Part shown: positions 51,399 through 61,010 of the stretch, in pieces
How the letters are laid out: each line of letters begins with the position of its first letter
Numbering within the stretch: the stretch's first letter is position 1
Assembly: GCF_013410105.1 (NCBI RefSeq)
Contig: NZ_JACCCJ010000005.1
Span: 124,001 to 188,000, forward strand
DNA length: 64,000 nt
Source of the DNA: Sphingopyxis sp. JAI108
GTDB taxonomy: Bacteria > Pseudomonadota > Alphaproteobacteria > Sphingomonadales > Sphingomonadaceae
Direction: 5' to 3'
Translations under genes and position numbers: made by a program
The notes under the pieces: generated by a model
The model's database searches: none
Told to the model about the DNA's origin: nothing
Seen by the model: the letters and a program-made list of their open reading frames with translations, nothing else

Positions 51399-52976
51399 GT
51401 GAAATCCATATTGTCGCGTCGGGCGCTGCTGCTGGCGGGCGCGGGAGCGGTCGCGCTGCCGCGTGTCGCCTTGGGGGCCACCCCGCGCACCAAGCCCAAT
51501 ATCATCGTCATCTATGCCGACGACCTCGGTTATGGCGATCTGGGTTGTTACGGCGCGACAAATCTCAAGACGCCCAACGTGGACCGTCTCGCCGCCCGCG
51601 GGACGCGCTTCCTCAACGCCCATTCGCCCTCCGCCACCTGCACGCCGTCGCGCTATGCCCTGCTGACCGGCGATTATGCCTGGCGCGCGTCGGGAACGCA
51701 GATCCTGCCCGGCGATGCCCCCGCGCTGATCCGCCCCGGCCAGTTCACCCTGCCGCATATGCTCAGGAAGGCGGGCTATGCGACCGGCGTTGTCGGCAAA
51801 TGGCACCTCGGCCTCGGCGACGGCAAGGTCGACTGGAACGGCGAGATCGCGCCGGGGCCGCTCGATGTCGGCTTCGACTATGGCTATTTCATGCCCGCGA
51901 CGCTCGACCGCGTGCCGACGGTACTGATCGAGAACCGGCGCGTCGTGAATCTCGATCCCGCCGACCCGATCCGCGTCGATTACAAGTCTAAGGTCGGCGA
52001 CGAGCCGACCGGTGCCGAACATCCCGAACAGCTGAAGTTCAAGGGCGATCCCGAACATTCGAACACGATCGTCAACGGCATCAGCCGCATCGGTTACATG
52101 ACCGGCGGCAACGCGGCGCGTTGGAAGGACGAGGAGCTGACCGACCAGCTGCTCGGCAAGGCGGTCGATTTCGTGACCGCGCGCAGGGACAAGCCATTCT
52201 TCCTCTATTTCGCGATGAACGAGCCGCATGTCCCGCGCGCGCCGCATCCACGCTTCGCCGGCACATCGGGCATGGGGCCGCGCGGCGACGCGATCGTCCA
52301 GTTCGACTGGACCGTCGGCGCGTTGATGGACAAGCTCGCCGAGCTTGGCATCGCCGACGACACTCTCGTGATCCTCAGCAGCGACAATGGGCCGATCCTG
52401 TTCGACGGTTATGAGGACCAGGCGGTCGAACTGGCGGGTGAGTATAAGCCGTCGGGTCCGTACCAGAGCGGAAAATACAGCATTTACGAAGGCGGCACGC
52501 GCGTGCCGATGATCGTCAGCTGGCCGGGGCATGTCCGCGAAGGCCATGTGTCGGAGGCGCTAGTCGATCATGTCGATATGGTTGCGTCGCTGGCGGCGCT
52601 GGTAGGGCAGGCGCTGCCGCGCGATGCCGCCGTCGACAGCTTCGACATGCTGATGCCGCTGATGGGGCGTAGCGCGCGCGGCCGCGACCATGTGATCGAG
52701 GATACCAAGCTGATGGTGACGACGGGGACCACCGTCGCGAGCAGCGGCGCGCGCATCCTTGCGCTGCGTGCCGGCGACTGGAAATTCATTCGCGGCAGCG
52801 TCGAGCCGCACGAGTTTCATGGCAATGCGATCGGGACGCTGCCGCGGCACCAGCTCTACAATCTGGCGGGCGATCCCGGCGAGCGGGCGAACCTCGCGGA
52901 CAAAATGCCCGACCTCACCGCGAAGCTGGCGGGCTGGCTCGACAAAATCGAAAAGGACGGCCGCAGCCGCCCGTGA
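51399..52976 (+). CDS. Exported Cys-type sulfatase with Tat-like signal
   Basis: A 525-residue S1 sulfatase with Tat-like signal SRRALLLAGAGAVALP (6-21). The metal site is IYADDLGYGDLGCYG, the activation motif CTPSRYALLTG (Cys81), then GVVGKWHLGLGDG, MNEPHVPR and LSSDNGPILFDG. The length and the LGYGDLGCYG start resemble arylsulfatase-A-like enzymes. The GTG start has GGAGAGGG ahead. It lies between the two paralogous putative glycosidases and should remove sulfate from their substrate or product. Confidence 0.93.
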   Translation: MKSILSRRALLLAGAGAVALPRVALGATPRTKPNIIVIYADDLGYGDLGCYGATNLKTPNVDRLAARGTRFLNAHSPSATCTPSRYALLTGDYAWRASGTQILPGDAPALIRPGQFTLPHMLRKAGYATGVVGKWHLGLGDGKVDWNGEIAPGPLDVGFDYGYFMPATLDRVPTVLIENRRVVNLDPADPIRVDYKSKVGDEPTGAEHPEQLKFKGDPEHSNTIVNGISRIGYMTGGNAARWKDEELTDQLLGKAVDFVTARRDKPFFLYFAMNEPHVPRAPHPRFAGTSGMGPRGDAIVQFDWTVGALMDKLAELGIADDTLVILSSDNGPILFDGYEDQAVELAGEYKPSGPYQSGKYSIYEGGTRVPMIVSWPGHVREGHVSEALVDHVDMVASLAALVGQALPRDAAVDSFDMLMPLMGRSARGRDHVIEDTKLMVTTGTTVASSGARILALRAGDWKFIRGSVEPHEFHGNAIGTLPRHQLYNLAGDPGERANLADKMPDLTAKLAGWLDKIEKDGRSRP

Positions 52977-52998
52977 CCAGGATCATGAGGAGATGAAA

Positions 52999-54120
52999 AT
53001 GCGGGGATTGTTGACCGCCGTCGCGGCGCTCGCCTGGCTGCCGGGCTTAGCCCAGGCGCAGGGCATTTTGGGGGCGAATTACAACGAGCATTATGAGGAC
53101 GTCGATTACCGCGACCTCGAAAAGGCCGACGCGCGCTGGGTCCGCCTGTTCGTGCCGATGCCGCAGCTCGACCGCGGCGCCGCCGACCATGGCGCGGTCA
53201 AGGCGATCCTCGATGCCCATGCGCGCGGCTACAAGACGATCCTGACGCTGAAATTTCCTTATAATCGCGGCGATTTCCCCAAGGCGGGCACGCCGGCGTT
53301 CGCGCGCGAACTGGCGCGTGTCGATGCGGTGCTGCCGCTCGTGGTCGGCAAGGTCGATATCCTCGTCGTCGGCAACGAACCCTATATCGAAAGCCGCGAG
53401 CAGGACCGCGACCTCGATCTCAACGCCTTTTACGAGGCGATGACAAAGCGCGTGATCGACTATCGCGCCAAGGCGTGCCCCGGCGACTGTAAGACCCGCC
53501 TCTATATGGGCGCGCTCAACCGGATGGATCTCAAGAAGAACCAGACCGCGTCGACCGAACGCTGGATGGCGTTCGTCAAGGCGACGCCCGAGCTCGACGG
53601 GGTCAACATCCACCCGCATATCCCGGCGATCGAGGCGTCGAAGCCCTTCCTCGACTATATCCTGCCGCGCATGCGGTCCGAGCAGACATTCATCGTCACC
53701 GAATTTTCGCTCATCTGGTGGTGGCAGCAGAATATGAAGGGCGTCGTCGCGCCGGCCTTTGCCGACAAATATCAGGCACCGCGCACCGCGCAGAACTGGC
53801 AGATCATCAAGGCAGCGCTCGAAACGCCGTTCCCCAAGGCGCAATGGGACGACTTCCTGCGGATGAGCCCGTGGTTCGAGAACCGCAAACATTATGTCGC
53901 GAACCAGATGAAGATGTTCCGCGACACCGGCCGGCTCGCAGTCGCGACCTATGGCTTCAAGCAGGGACGTTCGATGTCGAACAATTTCGGTCCCGACAAG
54001 ACGCCGTGGCTGATCAACAGCGTGTTCGCGCCGGCGACGATCCGCAAGAATGCGGACGGCAGCGCCGCGCCCAACTATACGATATTCGACGACTTCAAGG
54101 CGCTCCAGAAGGGTAAATGA
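52999..54120 (+). CDS. Unrecognised exported putative glycosidase, NEP-motif TIM-barrel protein (copy 2)
   Basis: A 373-residue close paralogue of the protein encoded at 50209, with signal peptide (1-20, GLAQA). It keeps GANYNEHYEDVDY, ILVVGNEPYIESREQD (Glu127), the Cys pair CPGDC and TFIVTEFSLIWWW (Glu235). The second half is nearly identical to copy 1 (QAPRTAQNWQIIKAALETPF onward). GAGGAG directly abuts an ATG at 52993, so the ATG at 52999 with 6-nt spacing is the better start. It overlaps the GH43 gene by four bases (ATGA). Family unknown; clan GH-A is inferred from motifs. Confidence 0.7.
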   Translation: MRGLLTAVAALAWLPGLAQAQGILGANYNEHYEDVDYRDLEKADARWVRLFVPMPQLDRGAADHGAVKAILDAHARGYKTILTLKFPYNRGDFPKAGTPAFARELARVDAVLPLVVGKVDILVVGNEPYIESREQDRDLDLNAFYEAMTKRVIDYRAKACPGDCKTRLYMGALNRMDLKKNQTASTERWMAFVKATPELDGVNIHPHIPAIEASKPFLDYILPRMRSEQTFIVTEFSLIWWWQQNMKGVVAPAFADKYQAPRTAQNWQIIKAALETPFPKAQWDDFLRMSPWFENRKHYVANQMKMFRDTGRLAVATYGFKQGRSMSNNFGPDKTPWLINSVFAPATIRKNADGSAAPNYTIFDDFKALQKGK

Positions 54121-56024
54121 CCGTGCAGATGAAGACCTGGATCACCGGCCTGACGCTGGCGGCGCTGTCGCTGGCGCCGTCGGCCGAAGCGCAACAGAAG
54201 CTGAAGAGTGCCGTCGCCGACGATATCTTCGCCGACCACCCGTCGATGGACAAGAATGCGACGGTGATGCCCGCCGCAGACGCCAAGCCGGTTGCCGCGA
54301 TCTTTGCCGAACGGCCGATCGGCGACGCGTCGGTCGCGCGGCTGCCGGGGGGCGGGTGGATCCTCACCGGCACGAGCCTGCGTAGCGGCGCGCGGCACGG
54401 CGTCGAACTGTGGACCTCGCCCGACGCGGCGACATGGACGCGCATCGGCCCGGCCAGGATTTCGGGCGAGGGCATCGCGCCCGGCGACGTGTCCGAACGC
54501 TATCTGGCCCCGTCGGTGACGGTTGCGGGCGACAAGCTGTATCTGGCTTTTTCCGACAAGACCGGTTGCGCGCGCGTCGCGACGGGGCTTGCGGCGCAGC
54601 CGGGGGGTGCGTTCAAGGCTTCGCCGTGCCTTGTTGATGGTGCGTCCGACGTGTCACTGTTCGTCGATACGGACGGCACCGGCTATCTGCTCTGGGGTGG
54701 CGGCTCGATTGCGAAGCTGGCTCCGGGTTTCGGCAAGCTCGCCGAAGCGCCGCGCTTCCTCAAACCCGATCAGGCGCTGTTCGCCAAGCATCCGCCGGTC
54801 GGCAAGGATTGGCCGGTACGCACCCGCGTCGGAACGCGCGGCGCGGCGATGGTCCGCGACGGCGACCGCTATGTTCTTGCCGCGAGCGAGGTCACGGGGC
54901 GGATGCGCACCGCGACCGAGGATCTGTTCGTGGCAGAGGCGCCAACGCCCTACGGCCCGTTCACGATGCGCGCGCTCGCGGTGCCGCACGCCGGCCGCGG
55001 GTCGCTGGTGCGGCTCGACGATGATCGGCTCGCCGCGGTTTATAACCCCAAATGCGACGACGGCTTTGCGATGTTCTGCGAACAGGTCGGGCTTGTGCCA
55101 CTCGAACGCGCGCCCGACGGGCGGCTGCGGCAGGCGGCGTCGGTGATCACCGAGGATAGCGCCGTCGCCGCGCGCAAGGCGCTGGTGACCAGCGAGACGA
55201 TGCGCGACCCTTCGGTGACGCTCGGCGGCGACGGCTTCTACTATCTCGTCGGCACGCTCGACGGCTATGGCTATCACAAGCCCGATGGCGGGGTGAAGCT
55301 GTGGCGCTCGTCGGACCTCAAGCAGTGGGACGAGGTCGGCTTCATCTGGAAGTGGGAGGGCATGGGCTATGATTTCGGCAAGAATATCGCCGAGCTCTGG
55401 GCGCCCGAGATCATGTGGTCGGCGCGCGACAAAACCTATTATCTCGCCTTTTCGGTGATGGAGAAGGGCGTCGGCGGCAAGACCTGGCTCTATCGCTCGA
55501 CGACCGGGAAGGCCGATGGGCCTTATGAAAATGTCACCAAAAGCTTCTTCGTCAAAGGCATCGACGGCTTTCCGTTCGAGGATGACGACGGCCTTTATTT
55601 CCTGTGGGGCGGTGGCAGCATCGGAAAACTCAACGCCGCGCGCAGCGGCTTCGAGGGGCCGGTGCGCAAACTTGTCGACGCCGACGGCGACCATGTCGGT
55701 TATGAAGGAAACGGGCTGATCAAGGCGAACGGCGTCTATTTCCTGACCGGCGCCGAATGGCACGGGCCGCTGCGCACGCATGGCACCTACGACATGATGT
55801 ACGGCACCTCGAAGAGCCTGTTCGGTCCCTATACGCAGCGCCGCATGGGGGCGCCGCACGGCGGCCATGGCACGGCATTCCGCGATAAGCAGGGTCGCTA
55901 TTGGTACACGATGTTCGGCAACGACCCGACCGCGCCCTGGCGTATGCACTTCGGGCTGGTGCCGATCGATATCGGCGATACCGAATCGATCGGCATCCCG
56001 CGGATCGGCGCCGCGCGCGACTAG
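54117..56024 (+). CDS. Double-propeller GH43-like exported enzyme
   Basis: A 635-residue protein with signal peptide (about 5-25, PSAEA) and two related five-bladed-propeller-like halves (about 65-330 and 362-620). The internal repeat is plain: APSVTVAGDKLYLAFS and LLWGGGSIAKL in the first, APEIMWSARDKTYYLAFS and FLWGGGSIGKL in the second. The second half has GH43 residues Asp364 (MRDPSV), Asp489 (FEDDDG) and Glu530 (GYEGNGLIK). The first half has Arg241 in place of that Glu. It probably trims galactan-type side chains or ends. It is co-translated with the second putative glycosidase and is followed by a strong terminator. Confidence 0.8.
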   Translation: MTVQMKTWITGLTLAALSLAPSAEAQQKLKSAVADDIFADHPSMDKNATVMPAADAKPVAAIFAERPIGDASVARLPGGGWILTGTSLRSGARHGVELWTSPDAATWTRIGPARISGEGIAPGDVSERYLAPSVTVAGDKLYLAFSDKTGCARVATGLAAQPGGAFKASPCLVDGASDVSLFVDTDGTGYLLWGGGSIAKLAPGFGKLAEAPRFLKPDQALFAKHPPVGKDWPVRTRVGTRGAAMVRDGDRYVLAASEVTGRMRTATEDLFVAEAPTPYGPFTMRALAVPHAGRGSLVRLDDDRLAAVYNPKCDDGFAMFCEQVGLVPLERAPDGRLRQAASVITEDSAVAARKALVTSETMRDPSVTLGGDGFYYLVGTLDGYGYHKPDGGVKLWRSSDLKQWDEVGFIWKWEGMGYDFGKNIAELWAPEIMWSARDKTYYLAFSVMEKGVGGKTWLYRSTTGKADGPYENVTKSFFVKGIDGFPFEDDDGLYFLWGGGSIGKLNAARSGFEGPVRKLVDADGDHVGYEGNGLIKANGVYFLTGAEWHGPLRTHGTYDMMYGTSKSLFGPYTQRRMGAPHGGHGTAFRDKQGRYWYTMFGNDPTAPWRMHFGLVPIDIGDTESIGIPRIGAARD

Positions 56025-56056
56025 GCGCGCCCCTCACTATTTTCGTCTGCACACCC

Positions 56057-56094
56057 AAAGGCCCGCCGTCCCCTTCGAAGGCGGGCCTTTTTTT
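56057..56094 (+). terminator. Strong intrinsic terminator after the GH43-like gene
   Basis: AAAGGCCCGCC (56057-56067) pairs with GGCGGGCCTTT (56080-56090), 12-nt loop, followed by an unbroken T-run to 56094. It ends the plus-strand glycosidase unit before the convergent galactose dehydrogenase gene. Confidence 0.9.
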
Positions 56095-56118
56095 GTCAGC
56101 GATTGGGATGCGTGCTTG

Positions 56119-57039
56119 TCAGAACTGGAACGGGGCGACCGTGCGCCGTTCGGCGACGAGGAAGGCGTCGGCGACAAGCTGGAGCGGGCGGATGTCGACG
56201 TCGCTCTTGCCCGCCGCGACCAGTTCGGCGAAGCGGGAATAGAGGCGCGGATATTCACGATCCGCGCCGGTCGCAGGTTCACCGCCCGGCAGTTCGAGCA
56301 CGCTGCCGCCCATCGACAGGCGCAACATGCCGGCATCGGTTTCAACCTCGATGTCCCAGCTCTGCGGCCCGGTTTGCAGGAAATCGAGGTCGGCGGTGAC
56401 CGTGGCATCGCCGCTGCGCATCGCCATCGTCGCGGCGATCGGCGAACTGCGGCAATCGGGAATGTCGATTCGCGCCGCGTCGAGCAGCAGCGGCGCGGGG
56501 AGGATCGCGGTCATGATCGACAGTGCGTTGATGCCGGGGTCGAAGACGCCGAAGCCGCCGGCTTCGAGGATCCACTCCTGCCCCGGGTGCCAGCGCCGGA
56601 TGTCTTCCTTCCACCGGATATGCGCGGTGCGGATCTGCTTGTCGGCCAGCCAGTCCCTCGCAGCAGCGACGCCCGCGGCTTCGCGCGAATGCCAGGTCGC
56701 GAACAGGGTGACGCCGCGCGCGCGGGCGTGGTCGGCGAGCGCGGTGATCTCGGTCGTAGTTGCTGCGGGCGGTTTTTCGAGCATGACATGCAGCCCCGCG
56801 TCGATCGCCGCCGCGGCGATAGCGTGGCGACCGACGGGCGGGGTGCAGATCGAAACCGCGTCGAGCGCATGATCGGTCGCGATCATTTCCGCGATATCGG
56901 TATGGCCCGGCACGCCGTCGAGCCGTGCATGGCGGCTCGCGGTGGCGACAAGCCGGTATCGATCGTCCGCGTCGATGGCCGGAAGATGCTGATCGCGCGC
57001 TATTTTTCCAATTCCGACCAATCCCAGGCGAATCATCAT
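56119..57039 (-). CDS. D-galactose 1-dehydrogenase (Gfo/Idh/MocA family)
   Basis: A 306-residue NAD(P)-dependent oxidoreductase. The Rossmann motif is RLGLVGIGKIARDQHLPAI, then SICTPPVGRHAIAAAAIDAGLHVMLEKPPAATTTEI with EKP (88-90), and FATWHSREAAGVAAA. The KIA-x-DQH-x-PAI start and the EKPPAAT region match Pseudomonas galactose 1-dehydrogenase and the related L-arabinose enzyme. It oxidises D-galactose to the lactone, the first step of the De Ley-Doudoroff route. The dgoK gene in the window favours galactose over arabinose. It is divergent from the dehydratase gene. Confidence 0.85.
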   Translation of the reverse strand: MMIRLGLVGIGKIARDQHLPAIDADDRYRLVATASRHARLDGVPGHTDIAEMIATDHALDAVSICTPPVGRHAIAAAAIDAGLHVMLEKPPAATTTEITALADHARARGVTLFATWHSREAAGVAAARDWLADKQIRTAHIRWKEDIRRWHPGQEWILEAGGFGVFDPGINALSIMTAILPAPLLLDAARIDIPDCRSSPIAATMAMRSGDATVTADLDFLQTGPQSWDIEVETDAGMLRLSMGGSVLELPGGEPATGADREYPRLYSRFAELVAAGKSDVDIRPLQLVADAFLVAERRTVAPFQF

Positions 57040-57054
57040 TCTTCATCCCATTTT

Positions 57055-57072
57055 TATTTGTCTGATATATAT
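57055..57072. promoter_or_regulatory. TCWGATA motif, site E (divergent galactose dehydrogenase/dehydratase)
   Basis: TATTTGTCTGATATATAT with core TCTGATA at 57061-57067, 22 bp upstream of the galactose dehydrogenase start and about 80 bp upstream of the dehydratase. It could serve both directions. Confidence 0.5.
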
Positions 57073-57148
57073 GCTTCCTATCTGTGCCGGTTCAGGTTAT
57101 CAACCGATTCCGGCCTTGGGCTGAAAATGTGCATCGAGAAGGATATAT

Positions 57149-58960
57149 ATGGGAGACGGGGCGAAAACGCGGCCAGAAGGCAAGGCAGGGTTGCGGTCGC
57201 GTGCCTGGTTCGACAACCCGGACAACCCGGATATGACGGCGCTCTATCTTGAGCGATATCTGAACTATGGTTTCAGCATCGACGAATTGCAGTCGGGGCG
57301 CCCGATCATCGGCATCGCCCAGACCGGCAGCGACCTGACTCCGTGCAACCGCCACCACATCGAGCTCGCGAAGCGCGTCCGCGACGGGATTCGCGACGCG
57401 GGCGGCATCGCGATCGAATTTCCGACGCATCCGATCCAGGAAACCGGCAAGCGCCCGACCGCTGGGCTCGACCGCAACCTCCAGTATCTCAGCCTTGTCG
57501 AGGCGATTCATGGCTATCCGCTCGATGGCGTGGTGCTGACGATCGGGTGCGACAAGACCACGCCCGCGTGCCTGATGGCGGCGGCGACGGTGAATCTGCC
57601 GGCGATCGCGCTGTCGGTCGGCCCGATGCTCAACGGTTGGTTCAAGGGCGAGCGCACCGGGTCGGGAACGATCGTGTGGAAAGCCCGCGAACTGCTCGCG
57701 GCGGGCGAGATCGACTATAAGGGCTTCCTCGAGCTCGTCGCCTCCTCGGCGCCGTCGACCGGCTGGTGCAACACGATGGGCACCGCGACGACGATGAACT
57801 CGCTGACCGAGGCGCTCGGCATGTCGCTGCCCGGATCGGCCGCGATCCCCGCGCCTTATCGCGACCGGCAGGAATGCGCGTATCGCACGGGCATGCAGAT
57901 CGTCGAGATGGTTCTCGCCGACCGCAAGCCGAGCGATATTTTAACTCGCACCGCCTTCCTCAATGCGATCCGCGTCAATTCGGCGATCGGCGGATCGACC
58001 AACGCGCCGATCCATCTCAACGCGATCGCGCGCCATATCGGCGTCGAACTGACGCTCGAGGATTGGGAGGCGCAAGGCGCCGACGTGCCGCTGATCGTCA
58101 ATCTGCAACCGGCGGGCAGCTATCTGGCCGAGGATTTCTATCGCGCGGGCGGGGTCCCCGCGGTGATGGGGCAGTTGCTGCGCGCTGGGCTGATCGATGG
58201 CGAAGCGCTGACCGCCAACGGCCAGACGGTGGCGGCGAATATCGGCGAGGCCGATACGCAGGATATCGATATCATCCGCAAACTCGACGCACCGCTGAAG
58301 CCTGCGGCGGGGCTGACCGTGCTGCGCGGCAATCTGTTCGACAATGCGGTGATGAAGCTCAGCGTCATTTCGCCCGAGTTCCGGGAACGTTATCTAAGCA
58401 ATGCGGCGGATCCCGACGCGTTCGAGGGTGTCGCGATCGTGTTCGACGGGCCCGAAGATTATCATAGCCGCATCGACGATCCGGCGCTTGGTGCCGACGC
58501 CAATTCGATCCTGATCATGCGCGGCGCCGGGCCGATCGGCTATCCGGGCGGCGCCGAGGTCGTGAACATGCGCCCGCCCGCGGCCCTGATACAGGGCGGC
58601 GTCCACGCGCTGCCGTGCATCGGCGACGGGCGCCAATCGGGGACCAGCGGCAGCCCGTCGATCCTGAACGCGGCGCCCGAAGCCGTTGTCGGCGGCGGGC
58701 TGGCTCTTGTCCGGACCGGGGATCGCATCCGTATCGACCTTGCCAAGCGCACGGCGAACATGCTCGTCGACGACGCCGAGCTCGAACGCCGCCGCGCCGC
58801 GCTCAAGGCCGATCCCGACTATATGCCGCCCGCGCAGACGCCGTGGCAGGAAATCCACCGCGCGCTGACCGGGCAGTTCGACGGCGGCGCGGTCCTCGAA
58901 ATGGCGGTCAAATATCAGCGCGTCGCGCAGACGCATGGATTGCCGAGAGACAGCCACTGA
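57149..58960 (+). CDS. IlvD/Edd-family sugar-acid dehydratase (galactonate dehydratase role)
   Basis: A 603-residue Fe-S dehydratase. Cluster ligands are Cys66 (LTPCNRHH), Cys134 ([10 protein letters not shown]) and Cys207 (TGWCNTMGT). Their spacing of 68 and 73 residues equals that of the Caulobacter xylonate and Rhizobium arabinonate dehydratases. It removes water from a sugar acid to give the 2-keto-3-deoxy acid. The flanking galactose dehydrogenase, lactonase and dgoK argue for D-galactonate as substrate, replacing the unrelated enolase-type DgoD. GAGAAGGA precedes the ATG. It overlaps the lactonase gene (TGATG). Confidence 0.88.
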   Translation: MGDGAKTRPEGKAGLRSRAWFDNPDNPDMTALYLERYLNYGFSIDELQSGRPIIGIAQTGSDLTPCNRHHIELAKRVRDGIRDAGGIAIEFPTHPIQETGKRPTAGLDRNLQYLSLVEAIHGYPLDGVVLTIGCDKTTPACLMAAATVNLPAIALSVGPMLNGWFKGERTGSGTIVWKARELLAAGEIDYKGFLELVASSAPSTGWCNTMGTATTMNSLTEALGMSLPGSAAIPAPYRDRQECAYRTGMQIVEMVLADRKPSDILTRTAFLNAIRVNSAIGGSTNAPIHLNAIARHIGVELTLEDWEAQGADVPLIVNLQPAGSYLAEDFYRAGGVPAVMGQLLRAGLIDGEALTANGQTVAANIGEADTQDIDIIRKLDAPLKPAAGLTVLRGNLFDNAVMKLSVISPEFRERYLSNAADPDAFEGVAIVFDGPEDYHSRIDDPALGADANSILIMRGAGPIGYPGGAEVVNMRPPAALIQGGVHALPCIGDGRQSGTSGSPSILNAAPEAVVGGGLALVRTGDRIRIDLAKRTANMLVDDAELERRRAALKADPDYMPPAQTPWQEIHRALTGQFDGGAVLEMAVKYQRVAQTHGLPRDSH

Positions 58961-59814
58961 TGTCTGATGTGCGGGTGATCGCGCGCGACGGGCGCGACCG
59001 GCTGGGCGAAGGCCCGATGTGGTCGGCGCGGCACGATGCGCTGTTCTGGGTCGATATCCTCGGCCGGCGGATCAACCGCATGGCGCTGGCGGACGGGCGC
59101 GTCGACAGTTTCGACCAGCCGCATTACGCAGCCTGGATCATCGAGCGCGAGGCGGGCGGCTTCGTTGCGGGGATCGGCCGCGATATCGTCCGGATCGACC
59201 TTGAGGCCGACGAACGGGAGCCGATCGTATCGGTCGATCCGCGCAACGCCGGTAATCGGCTGAACGATGCGAAAGCAGATGCGCGCGGCCGGATCTGGGC
59301 CGGGACGATGCCGGTCACCTGCGACCGGCCCTCGGGCGCCTTCTATCGCCTCGATCCGGACGGCGCGCTGGCGCAGGTCGACGGGCCCTATACGATCGCC
59401 AACGGTCCGGCGATCGATCCGGACGGCGCCTTCCTGCTACACACCGACACCGCGCGCGGGACGATCTTTCGTTTCGATGTTCGGGACGACGGCTCGCTCG
59501 GCGAGGCCGCGCCCTTCATCGTCTTCGACGAGCAATGGGGCAATCCCGACGGGATGACCTTCGACGCCGAAGGCGGCTTGTGGGTCGCCTGTTGGGGGGC
59601 TTCGCGCGTCATGCGCTTTGCGCCCGACGGTGCGCCCGATCGTCATATCGACCTTCCTGCGTCGCAAATCACCAGCTGCACCTTTGCCGGCCCCCATCTC
59701 GACCGGCTGTTCGTAACCTCGGCGTCTGATGGCGTGACCGAGGAACATGGCGGCGCCTTGTTCGAGGTCGATCCGGGGTGTCGCGGCCTGCCGACGCTGA
59801 AATATAAGGGTTAG
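58960..59814 (+). CDS. SMP-30/gluconolactonase-family sugar lactonase
   Basis: A 284-residue six-bladed propeller. Metal ligands are in RLGEGPMW (Glu), NRLNDAKADARGRIWAGTM (Asn) and NPDGMTFDAEGGLWVA (Asp). It hydrolyses the aldonolactone, here galactono-lactone, to the acid, linking the dehydrogenase and dehydratase steps. There is no signal peptide, so it is cytoplasmic. The ATG shares one base with the dehydratase stop. Confidence 0.92.
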   Translation: MSDVRVIARDGRDRLGEGPMWSARHDALFWVDILGRRINRMALADGRVDSFDQPHYAAWIIEREAGGFVAGIGRDIVRIDLEADEREPIVSVDPRNAGNRLNDAKADARGRIWAGTMPVTCDRPSGAFYRLDPDGALAQVDGPYTIANGPAIDPDGAFLLHTDTARGTIFRFDVRDDGSLGEAAPFIVFDEQWGNPDGMTFDAEGGLWVACWGASRVMRFAPDGAPDRHIDLPASQITSCTFAGPHLDRLFVTSASDGVTEEHGGALFEVDPGCRGLPTLKYKG

Positions 59815-59827
59815 AGGAGTGAAGAAG

Positions 59828-60973
59828 ATGACGAAACTGGCTTGGGGCGCCGCCGCGGCGGCATTGGTCGCGGCGACGCCGGCGCTTGGCGCGGAGGCGT
59901 CGCAATCGACCTTCGGCAAGATGCCCGATGGGCGCAGCGTACCCGCGGTGACACTGACCAACGCCAATGGCATTTCGGCAAGGGTCATCGCGCTCGGCGC
60001 GACGCTGCAATCGGTCGTCATGCCCGACCGCGACGGCAAGAAAGCCGATGTCGCGCTCGGATACGACAATCTGGCCGACTATATCGACCAGCCGCAATAT
60101 TTCGGATCGACCGTCGGCCGCTTCGCCAACCGCCTCGCGGGCGGGCGCTTCAAGCTCGACGGCAAGACCTGGCAGACGCCGGTCAACAATGGTGCGAACG
60201 CGCTGCACGGCGGGACGCTCGGTTTCGACAAGGTGTTGTGGGAAGTGACCTCCGTCAAGAGCGGTCCGACGGCGTCGGTCACGCTGCGCTATGTCAGCCC
60301 CGACGGGGACCAGGGCTACCCCGGCACGATGACGGTCGGTGCCATCTATTCGCTCGACGAAAATAACGATCTGCGCATCGAATATGTCGCCACGACCGAC
60401 CGGCCGACGATCGCGAACATCACTAACCATGCCTATTGGAACTTGTCGGGCGAGGGATCGGCGAACGGTGCGATGGGGCATGTCGTGACGATCCCGGCGG
60501 AAAGCTATCTGCCGACCGATTCGGGCGCTATTCCGACCGGTGAATATCGTCCGGTGGCGGGGACCGTGTTCGATTTCCGCAAGCCGACCGCGATCGGCGA
60601 CCGCGTCCGCGATGCCAGCGACGAGCAGATCGTCTTCGGCCGCGGCTACGACCATAATTGGGTGATCGGGCGGAAGGTCACAGCCGACCAGCATCTGATG
60701 GCGCGGGTCGAGGATCCGGCGTCGGGTCGCGGCTTCGAACTCTGGTCGAACCAGCCGGGGCTGCAGATGTATTCGGGCAATTTCTTCGACGCGACGAGCC
60801 ACGGCAAAAGCAAGAAGATTTACCGGATGGGCGACGCGCTGGTCATGGAGCCGCAGATTTTCCCCGACGCGCCGAACCAGAAGAATTTCCCGGACGCGCG
60901 CCTCGCGCCCGGTGGCACCTATCGCAACGTGATGACCTATCGCCTGACGACCGGAGCGAAGGCGAAGCAGTAG
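59828..60973 (+). CDS. Exported aldose 1-epimerase (galactose mutarotase)
   Basis: The 381-residue protein has a signal peptide (about 1-22, ATPALGA) and the GalM fold. GSTVGRFANRLAGGRF, GANALHGGTLGFDK and ITNHAYWNLSG carry the two catalytic His, with a Glu near the end (MEPQIFPDAPN). It interconverts alpha and beta anomers of galactose, here in the periplasm, feeding the symporter and dehydrogenase. I prefer the ATG at 59828, 9 nt behind GGAG; a GTG at 59819 abuts that site. Confidence 0.9.
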   Translation: MTKLAWGAAAAALVAATPALGAEASQSTFGKMPDGRSVPAVTLTNANGISARVIALGATLQSVVMPDRDGKKADVALGYDNLADYIDQPQYFGSTVGRFANRLAGGRFKLDGKTWQTPVNNGANALHGGTLGFDKVLWEVTSVKSGPTASVTLRYVSPDGDQGYPGTMTVGAIYSLDENNDLRIEYVATTDRPTIANITNHAYWNLSGEGSANGAMGHVVTIPAESYLPTDSGAIPTGEYRPVAGTVFDFRKPTAIGDRVRDASDEQIVFGRGYDHNWVIGRKVTADQHLMARVEDPASGRGFELWSNQPGLQMYSGNFFDATSHGKSKKIYRMGDALVMEPQIFPDAPNQKNFPDARLAPGGTYRNVMTYRLTTGAKAKQ

Positions 60974-60982
60974 GAGCTGACC

Positions 60983-61010
60983 GGTGCCGTCACCCCCGGG
61001 CGGCGGCACC
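60983..61010. terminator. Weak hairpin between convergent mutarotase and regulator genes
   Basis: GGTGCCG (60983-60989) pairs with CGGCACC (61004-61010). It overlaps the last codons of the regulator gene and has no T-tract. Confidence 0.35.
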
